A DNA stretch of 64,000 nt from Mercenaria mercenaria (lineage: Eukaryota; Mollusca; Bivalvia; Venerida; Veneridae). The notes below the pieces were generated by a model. That model was not told the origin of the DNA and ran no database searches. It saw nothing but the letters and a program-made list of their open reading frames with translations. The stretch is taken from NCBI RefSeq assembly GCF_021730395.1, contig NC_069366.1, positions 68,453,001 through 68,517,000 on the forward strand. The letters run 5' to 3'. Shown piece by piece: positions 47,601-53,743 of this stretch. Position 1 is the stretch's first letter, and each line of letters starts with the position of its first letter. Both the position numbers and the translations under genes were made by a program.

Positions 47601-50044
47601 GGCTGTATTTCGAAATTTACAGCCACAGTCATTTAATGAGCCGGGGAATCCTATTCCCAAGGATATTGGAAGTTTTCAAAGTTTTGAAATAATGGATTAC
47701 AGGTTACAAAGGTTCGTTCATGAGACTCGTAGGAAGGATAGTAAACCTTATCCACCAGATACGTTGTGTCAAATTTCCGCCGAACTTCAGCGGTATCTTC
47801 GGAACGAAAAACAAATTAATGTCAATTTTTTCGCAAAGGAAGACCCTACTTTTGCTGGATTTCGCCGTGCTTTGGACACTAGAATGAGGGAGTTGACTAA
47901 CCAGGGTGTGGGTATAGAAAAGAAAAGTTCCGATCCTATTTCTTCACAGGACGAAAAACAGTATTGGACTTCCGGTGTTTTCTCAATGAACAGTGCTAGA
48001 GGATTATCAAATGCGGTATTCTTTTATAATGGAAAAGTGTTTGGATTCAGGGGCGGAATGGAGCATATAGGGGTAATGGCAGAACAATTTGAACTAGGTT
48101 ATAATGAGGAAAATAGACGCCGTTTCATCAAGTTTATTCCACGGATAAGGAAAAATGCGCAAGGAGGATTAAAACAATCAAAAACTGTGAAAGCTTTGAT
48201 GACGCCAATTATTCATTTTGACCAGCCTGGGTCCGAGTGTTCTATTTATAAAATTTACGAAACTTACTTAAATTTGATACCACGTAGCGGGCCATTTTAC
48301 AAAAAGCCACTGGAAGGATTAAGGTTCAGCGCAGGTAACATTTCGCAGCGGGATTTGAAAGGTATGATGAAACGTTTTTTCAATGAGGCCGGAATTTCCA
48401 TGGATATTAGAAACATTTCAAACCATTCTGGAAGGGTTACACTTTGCTCAACGTTGTACAATAATCAGTTCAGTGACAAATCGGTGATGAGCAGATCTAA
48501 GCACTGTTCAAACGCGGTGCGAACTTACCAAAGGCAGGACTTAGAACTATTGAACAAAATTTCAAATACTCTCAAGCCAGTATTGCCAGAAAACAAATCA
48601 AATATTTCTGGAAAAGGAACTTATGAAGAACGCAAACATCCGCAACAAGATGTGAAAGTCATTAAACATGATAGCGAAGCAAATAAGGAAAACCTGGACA
48701 TAAATAACAACATAAAATCAAATGACAGTGGAATTCTTAAAATTGTTGTGCCGGAGGACATAAAAACTGTAGAAATAGTAAAAGGCACAAAGAAGGTAAA
48801 GCTTGAGCTTTGAATGTAGTAATTGCAAGCATTAAAAGGGTAAAATCACGTTCTACTTGTTGTTTATATCTTACTTTTTGTTGAACTTTATCTTTTATTA
48901 CACAAAAACATAATTTTATTGGCAGTCTCTGTATTTTGCATTTGCTCCGCCTCCTCGAATGTTGTTGATATAACGTAGGCGTGTCTATGAATCCCCATTA
49001 ATTTTGAACGACTTCGTGATTAAATGGTTCATTTTTTCCCGTTATGAACTAATATGAAAATAAGTTGGTTACTTTTTTGAATATCCTTGGCTTGCCATTG
49101 GTTAAAAAAGATGGCTGAACTATAATGAATGTTAGACTATCTACCTAGTCCAGATAGTACAACCAAATATACCCGCCCGCCGGTTTCATGTTGATAGGTC
49201 TAAAATGTAGTCCCGTTTTGATGCATAACAGCAAATTAATGCTAGATAAAACTACAACAAAAATATTTACTTTACCTGTGTGTTTTGTACAGAAAGAAAT
49301 CAACATTGGTCACAATTTGGTGAAATAACATTTACCGTGACTCTTTGTAACATTTAAAGATATGATATATGGTCTTTTTTTATGAGTAAAAATTTACAGT
49401 AAATAATGTCATATTCTTTCGCATTCCTTATGTAATTAAGTACCTGTTTTTTCTAAACATTACCGTGCTTTCAGTTGCAAAAAAAAATGATATTGGCGAA
49501 AAAATAAGGTACTGTCAAAACAGACTGAGATATTGGTGAAAAGTTTAATAAGATATTGGTATCAGATATTTCGTTAAAAGATTTATTTAGTGATTAAGTG
49601 ATAAATATTAAAATGTAGCATTTATAATCATTATTAGGTTATTTCATTTATAGGTACAGAGATAAATACCGTCTTTCGGCAGCCATCGGCGGGCTATCCG
49701 CTACAACCCCTAGAGGTTACCCTGATATTGTTCAAGCATACCTCTCCCTATTAACGTACAACACCATTAACCAGGCGGGAGGACGGTACGGAGATCGCCA
49801 ACATGTTCCGGATGTTGCCATTGTTATTACCAGAGGCTTCATTCACACTTTGGATCAGTATAACGCACATCTGCTCCATTCCTTTTTCACTGGTGGGGTA
49901 ATTACCGTTGGAGTAGGCTCTGTCAACCACCCGACCCTTGATCTCATTGCAACAGACAGAAGCCATGCGTTATATGTCAACAGTTACGCTGACCTTGATG
50001 CCAAACATTTTAAAACAAATATTTTGAATCTTATTTGTTCATAA
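24562..50044 (+). CDS. secreted ShKT-Ly6-Thr-rich-EGF(5)-VWA protein, paralog 2
   Basis: Exons: 24562-24739, 27214-27290, 28145-28219, 28532-28742, 33363-33473, 35159-35269, 37288-37398, 38415-38525, 41278-41388, 41634-41802 and 49654-50044. With all exons the protein is about 551 residues: signal peptide 1-18 (MLQLGYLLLFALVSSVEG), ShKT about 22-59, LU about 60-139 ending DCCDDDLCN, Thr-rich linker 140-180, five EGF-like repeats 181-365, VWA 366-551. All module junctions from the linker onward are phase 1, so EGF exons can be added or skipped without shifting frame. The second EGF exon has an abnormal donor. The VWA metal site is degenerate (DQTSI, TRG). The start is either the ATG at 24562 or an upstream exon spliced at 24575, where both paralogs share 'ttag|gt'. 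The longest intron carries a Crypton gene. A secreted role is inferred; no ligand can be named. Confidence 0.85.
24787..25721. mobile_element. fold-back element with four blocks of a 22-bp repeat
   Basis: The terminal inverted repeats begin CGGTGTTCCGTTTGGACAAT and are almost identical at both ends. Arms of about 335 and 370 bp are built from a roughly 22-bp word of the type CGCGATGGTACGATGGTGAA. In each arm the word runs forward in the outer block and reversed in the inner block, so the element reads forward-reverse, spacer (25122-25345), forward-reverse. It has no transposase frame. TA, or the longer GAAAGGTA, flanks both sides. It sits in intron 1 of paralog 2. Confidence 0.85.
26369..26755 (+). 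repeat. 43-bp minisatellite, nine copies
   Basis: The unit starts CAGATGTCAGTTAAGTCGGG. Units begin at 26369, 26412, 26455, 26498, 26541, 26584, 26627, 26670 and 26713, with only point differences between copies. Intronic. Confidence 0.93.
27214..27290 (+). CDS. paralog 2 exon: LU domain part 1
   Basis: Acceptor 'tttttcag', donor 'gtaaat', 77 nt, phase 1 in and 0 out. It encodes ITCYNCNTTSPD... to VTCDKNK, almost the same as the paralog 1 exon. Confidence 0.88.
27712..27968 (+). repeat. tRNA-derived SINE in an intron
   Basis: It shares the tRNA-like head, body and 'aacggcgttcaacccaaaat' end with the SINE at 3322-3620. The head is degraded. Confidence 0.8.
28145..28219 (+). CDS. paralog 2 exon: LU domain part 2
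   Basis: A phase 0-0 exon of 25 codons, LCMVKMVKSTRTGHIRYSLG then CASDT, between 'ttttcag' and 'gtttct'. Confidence 0.85.
28532..28742 (+). CDS. paralog 2 exon: LU end plus Thr-rich linker
   Basis: It begins VCDGGRKR, carries DCCDDDLCN, then about 40 residues rich in Thr and Ser. It ends in phase 1 at 'g|gtaaat'. Confidence 0.88.
29345..29651. repeat. TGACGTCA plus long hairpin element
   Basis: TGACGTCA at 29346-29353 and TACGTCAT at 29361-29368 precede a hairpin at about 29480-29651. Its arms include 'gaaataatatatctcat', 'gtgatttg' and 'cagatgcg', and its loop is GC-rich ('gggctacgccc'). Non-coding. Confidence 0.7.
29905..29996. repeat. hairpin element
   Basis: The arms 'atgaacgacagaat' / 'ttttgtcgttcat' and 'gatcggcaaat' / 'atttgccgatc' pair across a loop of a few bases near 29945. 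Confidence 0.75.
30050..30268. repeat. GACGTC-flanked hairpin element
   Basis: 'ttgacgtcgacgtc' (30052-30065) lies upstream of a hairpin with arms 'tgataaaatgc' and 'gcattttatca' around 'ggcggagcctc' (30220-30256). The layout is like 29345-29651 and 46717-46935. Confidence 0.55.
30270..31500. other. intron sequence, nothing recognised
   Basis: No exon-like stretch with splice sites and EGF or other domain pattern was found. Confidence 0.4.
31505..32115. repeat. dispersed element with tRNA-like core, copy 1
   Basis: The left end (31540-31615, with 'gaaccaatcagacgactcgt') and the right end (31980-32095, with 'aatatagatttatt' and 'gtaaggctctgattgg') match the element at 44180-44640. Between them, on the minus strand, lies a tRNA-like core at about 31735-31800 with an A-box-like 'tggtgtattgg'. 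Confidence 0.6.
32238..32725. repeat. duplicated intronic segment, copy 1
   Basis: It aligns over its length with 35480-36115: 'ggcaatattgac', 'gatataacagaacggtgtta', 'cattccgaatcgttcat' and 'cgtgtttaaatat' occur in order. It carries a degenerate form of the minus-strand frame described for copy 2. Confidence 0.75.
32945..33265 (+). repeat. dispersed repeat family B, partial
   Basis: It shares 'ttctgcaa', 'gcgcaccataaacc' and 'cttgaaacgtgg' with family B copies at 4435 and 33650. Confidence 0.5.
33363..33473 (+). CDS. paralog 2 exon: EGF-like repeat 1
   Basis: A 111-nt phase 1-1 exon between 'ataccag' and 'gtaatt'. It encodes DPCASSPCGHGACSRLTSG then a second half with CVC and GFTGSRCEK. 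Six cysteines are in EGF spacing. Confidence 0.87.
33650..34205 (+). repeat. dispersed repeat family B, longest copy
   Basis: It aligns with 4435-4925 over most of its length, including 'cataaaccggtttaagct' and 'ccactgaccgttccaag'. It runs into the LINE tail at 34205. Confidence 0.65.
34205..34870 (+). mobile_element. LINE C-terminal remnant
   Basis: Two forward frames give KTDWYNSLNNDRGTSGR followed by KFRCGV, IETGRYENLPV and CPFCKSLV. This is the 'FRCG...ETGRY...CPFC' tail found at the C-terminus of non-LTR retrotransposon polymerases. It is 5'-truncated and holds a stop codon and frame changes. It is flanked upstream by family B sequence. Confidence 0.65.
34900..35130 (+). repeat. short bivalve-type repeat before EGF exon 2
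   Basis: The text with 'gtagagctattgcaggcgtc', 'gttactatcaaagctattga' and 'acagagttatgcccctttt' has the form of widespread bivalve repeats. No second copy lies in this window. Confidence 0.45.
35159..35269 (+). CDS. paralog 2 exon: EGF-like repeat 2, abnormal donor
   Basis: Acceptor 'gttatcag'. It encodes DPCASSPCVNGVCSTQING and a second half ending GFTGTHCDK with all six cysteines. The four other EGF exons end with an in-phase 'g|gtaa(g/t)'. Here the sequence after GACAAA is GTTAGG, so no GT donor exists in phase 1. Using AAA|GTTAGG would shift the frame, and reading on gives a stop (TAG) 12 codons after the last aligned Lys. The exon may be skipped or act as a terminal exon; a one-base assembly error is also possible. 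Confidence 0.6.
35480..36115. repeat. duplicated intronic segment, copy 2, with minus-strand frame
   Basis: Partner of 32238-32725, interrupted by a microsatellite. On the minus strand it carries an 80-codon frame (35816-36058) with CVDRVNNFMRRMNDSECLN and a C-terminus STRPAY before the stop. The same C-terminus and stop can be read, in broken form, in copy 1. I do not recognise the protein. It may be a fragment of a mobile element or retrocopied exon. Confidence 0.6.
35563..35625 (+). repeat. (TA)n(GA)n microsatellite
   Basis: A short TA run changes into a perfect AG/GA run of about 48 bp. Confidence 0.95.
37288..37398 (+). CDS. paralog 2 exon: EGF-like repeat 3
   Basis: Phase 1-1, 111 nt, acceptor 'gattttag', donor 'g|gtaaga'. 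It encodes DPCASSPCVHGACLRLSNQ and a second half with CSCSPGYIGSHCDK. Confidence 0.88.
38415..38525 (+). CDS. paralog 2 exon: EGF-like repeat 4
   Basis: Phase 1-1, 111 nt. Its 37 residues differ from repeat 3 at only three positions, which indicates a very recent exon duplication. Confidence 0.88.
38975..39241 (-). repeat. tRNA-derived SINE, full-length, in duplication unit 3
   Basis: On the minus strand a clean tRNA-like head ('gcccgcttagctcagtaggt', near 39220-39240) leads through the shared body to 'aacggcgttaaacccaaaac' and a T-rich (plus-strand) tail region. The same point in duplication units 1 and 2 (near 36310 and 37640) lacks it. Confidence 0.88.
39325..40524. mobile_element. LTR-like insertion (solo LTR), about 1.2 kb
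   Basis: The insertion starts TGTCAG and ends CTCACA, the usual TG...CA of LTRs, and is flanked by the 5-bp repeat CATTT (39320-39324 and 40525-40529). The sister duplication unit has one uninterrupted CATTT at 36380-36384, so the insertion is confirmed by a paralogous empty site. A TATA-like 'gtataaatag' lies at about 39630. No internal coding region is present, consistent with a solo LTR from an LTR retrotransposon. The family is unknown. It is younger than the duplication. Confidence 0.75.
41278..41388 (+). CDS. paralog 2 exon: EGF-like repeat 5
   Basis: Phase 1-1, 111 nt, acceptor 'atatcag', donor 'g|gtaaga'. It encodes DPCASSLCVHGTCLTLSYQ and a second half with CSCSPGYTGVRCDK. Confidence 0.88.
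41634..41802 (+). CDS. paralog 2 exon: VWA domain part 1
   Basis: Acceptor 'gtttcag', donor 'g|gtatgt', phase 1 in and 2 out. It encodes ACARDIVVVVDQTS... to HHWELN. It is four codons shorter than the paralog 1 exon. The metal-site motif reads DQTSI. Confidence 0.87.
41803..44175. other. start of the 7.9-kb last intron of paralog 2
   Basis: A one-armed family C repeat (41835-41925) is followed by unassigned AT-rich sequence with a long poly-T stretch at 43230-43265. Confidence 0.45.
44180..44640. repeat. dispersed element with tRNA-like core, copy 2
   Basis: The ends match 31505-32115. The core, on the minus strand at about 44325-44395, has A box 'tagctcagtcggtagagca', a possible TGT anticodon loop and B box 'gttcgagctcc'. 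The acceptor-stem halves do not pair well, so a functional tRNA gene is doubtful. Confidence 0.6.
45065..46310 (+). repeat. intronic tandem-core repeat, about 140-bp units
   Basis: Units with 'cttgtgtatgcgataga', 'gtcagaatgattgccttgat', 'gaaatctaggtcaa' and 'aaaaactaggtcactaggtc' repeat about eight times. They are bounded by 'gctcaggtgag' (about 45074) and 'ctcaggtgagcgacctaggg' (about 46280). The layout is that of common bivalve tandem-core elements. Confidence 0.88.
46717..46754. promoter_or_regulatory. cluster of three CRE-like sites upstream of the Crypton gene
   Basis: GACGTCAT (46717-46724), TGACGTCA (46734-46741) and TACGTCAT (46747-46754) lie 350-390 bp before the recombinase ATG. 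The sequence matches CREB/ATF sites; a role in element expression is inference. Confidence 0.45.
46806..46935. repeat. long hairpin at the 5' side of the Crypton gene
   Basis: Arms of about 50 bp including 'ttattgaacttcta' / 'tagaagttcaataa' and 'tttgcc' / 'ggcaaa' pair across a GC-rich loop with 'gagcgtagcgtag'. Confidence 0.85.
47106..47250 (+). CDS. Crypton-like gene exon 1
   Basis: It encodes MANFDAVLEDFNLVNDNFYY and an acidic stretch to NNENTE, ending in phase 1 at 'g|gtttgt'. Confidence 0.82.
47106..48813 (+). CDS. Crypton-like tyrosine recombinase (KIAA1958/DUF3504-type), intact
   Basis: Two exons (47106-47250 and 47378-48813) split in phase 1 give 526 residues without a stop. The ATG at 47106 has A at -3 and G at +4. 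Residues 1-50 are acidic, and 51-110 are low-complexity with a basic KKRK stretch. From about 110 to 440 lies a tyrosine-recombinase domain of the DUF3504 kind found in KIAA1958, QRICH1 and ZMYM proteins, which derive from Crypton transposons. Likely catalytic residues are Arg 273 (FGFRGGMEH), His 398 and Arg 401 (NHSGR), His 424 and the nucleophile Tyr 432 (KHCSNAVRTYQR). All are present. The gene lies in the last intron of paralog 2 on the same strand, behind a long hairpin and CRE-like sites. It may be an active DNA element or a domesticated gene; one copy cannot decide. Confidence 0.88.
47378..48813 (+). CDS. Crypton-like gene exon 2 with the recombinase domain
   Basis: Acceptor 'cttttcag'. 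An open frame of 478 codons plus the split one carries the recombinase core and a charged C-terminal tail ending KVKLEL. ATTAAA at 48831-48836 could serve as polyA signal. Confidence 0.9.
48840..49653. other. 3' flank of the Crypton gene and end of the intron
   Basis: Unassigned AT-rich sequence. No clear right-hand terminus of the Crypton element was found; Cryptons lack terminal inverted repeats. Confidence 0.4.
49654..50044 (+). CDS. paralog 2 terminal exon: VWA domain part 2
   Basis: Acceptor 'tttatag', phase 2 in. It encodes YRDKYRLSAAIGG..., DVAIVITRG, ITVGVGSVN and ends NLICS before the stop, collinear with the last exon of paralog 1. Confidence 0.88.
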
Positions 50045-50114
50045 GTTTTGAGTGAAAGGTCAAATACATTCAAGGAACTGTACATACTTTGTCATGTTTC
50101 TATTTTGAATATTG

Positions 50115-50120
50115 AATAAA
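50115..50120 (+). promoter_or_regulatory. AATAAA polyA signal of paralog 2
   Basis: A canonical hexamer 71 bp after the stop codon. Confidence 0.55.
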
Positions 50121-50329
50121 TTGTTCGTAGGGTTCGCTATAAAAGAAGCTGTTCATAACTTCTTATATGTATTCTTATATAACTTCTCATAAAACAGGGC
50201 TACATGTTACTACTGCCGAAAACATGTTCACCGCCACGAAAGGGAGGTGGTCTACGAATGTGCAAATCCCAAACTATATATCAAACTGTTTGTAAGACCC
50301 TATTGTTTTCAAACTAGTTGATGCCAGAT

Positions 50330-51660
50330 TGCAAGTGGTGGGCAAATAGCTCAAATTCAAAATGGCCTCCAATATGGCTTCCAAATCACAGCATATTTAT
50401 TGAAAACACGAAATGTTTGCACTGTATGGCATTAGTCCAGGTTTGGTGTTAGTACTAATTTCGGTCGTAAAATAGAGGAGGATATAACATAATGTACTTT
50501 TAAGAGAAAAAAAGAAATACATTGTCTGTAAAATACTGATGACATTATATGCACAAATTATTTTGGTGGTGAAGCAAGACCCCAGGTGCCCCTCCCTGCA
50601 TTATTACATCATGGGCGGGCACGTGGGGAGAACTACCAACCTTCATTAAGCCAGCTGGTTGGAATCCTCACATGAAGAATTGTGAGGCGCGAACCCACAT
50701 CGGTAAGGGGGAAATGATTCGAAGTTAGCGACCTTAACCACTTCGCCACTGAGGTCCCTTTGAATAAGTGTCATACCATCAAATAATGTACAGTCAGTCC
50801 GTTCAAGAGATGTGTACAAAATGTATATAATAGGTTATCCTGTAAGCTATGAAATCGGACATCTTTACCAGTGTCCGCTTATGTGCTTAGAGGCACTGGT
50901 GTGTTTCCATCCGGATGACATGCTCTAGTTTATACTTTAACTAAAGACCATATATTCAGACAATCTGAAATATGTTTCTGAATATCTATTGGTGATTGAA
51001 CTCCAAACATAACAGCAGTTTCAAGGTGGCAACAGTCGGCAGTAATAAGTATTTCTGTACTTGGACTCGGTGTTACTAAATTATCCGGTCCATTGGTGTC
51101 ATGGGCCTCATTCGGTTGTATTTTATTAGAGTTCGGCTTAAGCCGTGTCCAGACCTGAGGTAATCGTTATCAGTAATTGTAATCATCTGTAACCGTTTAC
51201 ATTTTTCCAAGTAATCACAGGTAAACAGTAATCATGCATTTTTATAACATGAATTTGTTTATTTGGATAAAAGTGTTAAGAACCAACATACTCCTGTTAT
51301 TGGGTAAACGTGCATGGTAAACATTTATATCATATACCTCTTTTATACTTTTTCTCTTCAAAATGTACAAAAAATACTATTTTTGAAATAAGATAACGCT
51401 AAAAATCAATGTATGCTTGTTATAATACTTGAAAATTAATAAACTGAAGCATTTAGGGCAATTTTCATATAAATGTACTTGGTTGTAATTCCGAAACTGA
51501 CTCGTTATTATTTCGTTCAGTAATAATGTAAATATAACGTGATAATTCATATATGTTACAATAAATAGTAATTAACTTTTCTTAACTATATTTCACCTAT
51601 TATTCAATTTTAAATATCAATTACTCCAACCACTATATACAAATTATTTAAGACTAATTT
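50330..51660. repeat. intergenic segment duplicated in tandem, well-formed copy
   Basis: The whole segment is repeated directly downstream at 51678-52790. It contains a tRNA-derived SINE head at its left part (50565-50762, minus strand). Confidence 0.8.
50565..50762 (-). repeat. tRNA-derived SINE head of a second family
   Basis: On the minus strand 'gacctcagtggcgaagtggt' (A box) and 'gggttcgcgcctc' (B box) stand at tRNA spacing, followed by a long unrelated body. The head differs from the SINE at 3322. Confidence 0.65.
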
Positions 51661-51677
51661 TTAAGACTAGTTGACAC

Positions 51678-52790
51678 ATTGCAATGTGCAATATCAAATG
51701 TCAATGGTCCAATGCTTCAAGATACAGAATTATTGAAACACAAAGTATATGGCACTGTATGCATAGTACCAGTTTGTGTTGTACTAATTTCGTCGTAAAA
51801 TAGAGGAGATATAAAAGTATTTTAGTAATAAAAAGAAATACAATTGTGTAATATACTGATGACATATGCCAATTATTTGGTGATAAGATAGACCAGGTGC
51901 CCCTCAATTTACAATGCGGATGGAAATAAAACTTCATTTAAGTGTTGAATCCTGCATGACGATTGTGATGGCGCGACCCATCGTTAAGGGCAAATGATTA
52001 AGTTAGCGACCTTGACCACTTGCACTGAGACCCTTTAATATGCATACATCAAAAGCGTAGTCTTCAAGAGAGTACAATTATGCAAAAGACTGTAGCTATA
52101 ATCGACTCTTACGGTGTCAGCTTTATGTGCTTAGATATCACTGGTTTTCAACCAGTACATGTTAGTTATACTTTAACTAAAACTCATAAATCAAAAACAG
52201 AATATTTCTATATCTATTGTGATTGAACAACATAACAGCAGTTCAAGTGGCACAGTCGCATAATATATTTTGTATTGGACCGTGTACAATACGTCATTGG
52301 TGTCTGGGCCTCATTCGTGTATTTTATTAGAGTTCGCTTAGCCGTGCCAGACCTGGTAATGTTATCAGTAATGTAATCATTGTAACATTTACATTTTTCC
52401 AAGTAATCACATGGATAAACAGTAATCTGCATTTTTATAACATTGCATGTGTTATTTGATAAAATGTTTTAAACCATCATACTCCTCAATTAACTGCATG
52501 AAATTATTCATAACTTTTTACTATTTCCTTCAAATGTAAAAAATACCTATTTATTGAAATAAGATAACCCTAAAAATCAGTATCTTGTTATAATCTTGAA
52601 AATTAATACTGAGCATTTAGCAATTTTCTATAAATGACTTGGTTATCCGAAACTGATCGTATAATGTATTTCGTAATAATGAAATATACTGATAATCATA
52701 ATTTACAATAATTATTAAATTTTCTCAACTAATCACTTTATTCATATTTAATATTCAATTACTTAACCACTATTAATTGATCTTATACTA
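51678..52790. repeat. deletion-riddled tandem copy of 50330-51660
   Basis: It follows the preceding segment from end to end but is about 200 bp shorter. Most differences are single missing bases in runs and doublets, for example 'ttcggcttaagccgtgtcc' against 'ttcgcttagccgtgcc'. It looks like uncorrected long-read sequence rather than an aged duplicate. Confidence 0.75.
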
Positions 52791-52799
52791 ATTTAGATA

Positions 52800-53320
52800 T
52801 ACCTTACTAGCTTTATACGATTTGTTCAAGTGTAAGAGGTTAGGTAAATATAAACACAGACAAGTATATGGGACACCTGTTAAAAAATAGCTGTCAAATT
52901 GTCAGTAAAAGGATATATTGAAAGAGTATTTTGTTATTGATAACGATTAATTGGCTATCACAACAATCCAAGCTTGTGATATTTAAGGATTACAACAAGA
53001 ATATTCTTTTTATATTTATCTGGATGTCATGTCACTTTCGGGCCATTTTATGGCCACTTGATTTGAGGACTTTGCCGTAACTAGAAACGTTAAATGTAAA
53101 ACGAAAAACATGCAAACTGTATCACTCACGGTGATCAGCTTGTAATGCTTTATATCACGGACAAGCAACAAGTACATTGTGTATTCAAACTTCGTAAACA
53201 AAAACAGAAATGGTTGTAATGTTAACGAACTCACAATGCATCATGCATTTTTGAAATATTCGGGAGTTTATTATTCAGCTAAGTTGAAAGAAACTGTGCA
53301 GTCAGTATCCACAGGCGACT
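52800..53320. other. intergenic sequence before the BHMT gene 3' end
   Basis: No exon or shared repeat recognised. Confidence 0.4.
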
Positions 53321-53324
53321 AATA

Positions 53325-53330
53325 TTTATT
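53325..53330 (-). promoter_or_regulatory. candidate polyA signal of the BHMT gene
   Basis: AATAAA on the minus strand, 130 bp after the stop. A second one lies at 53267-53272. Confidence 0.4.
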
Positions 53331-53459
53331 ACATTTGTTGAAAGGCAAAGTGATTCGTTTGCAAATATAATATGAACTTGGATAATAGGAAATATCGATA
53401 AGTACTATACTTTATAATAACTCCCTGTCTGAAAATTGCCAACACGGGAATAAATATAT

Positions 53460-53743
53460 TTAATCAAACTGTCCTCCAATATGTGTTCTCAAATCTTCTG
53501 TGAAACCGCTTTTAAACTTGGATTTATCGCCGAAGATGAAGTGCTTTTCCATAGCTGGTGCGTATTTGCTAGCAGGTGGGTTACGTCCATACTTCTCTGC
53601 AACAATTCGGGTCATGTTTGCGGAGTTTCCGCAACATAAGCCAATGTACTGCACACCAATTTCTTTACATTGCTCGGCAAACTCCGCTATCTGTTGACGA
53701 CTGCGAAGACATGCGCACAAGTCAAGCGGAAATGCTCTCTTTT
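53460..53743 (-). CDS. BHMT: BHMT terminal exon
   Basis: Acceptor 'gtttcag', phase 1 in. It encodes [17 protein letters not shown]..., the zinc CC in [23 protein letters not shown] and a stop after GGQFD. Confidence 0.92.
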
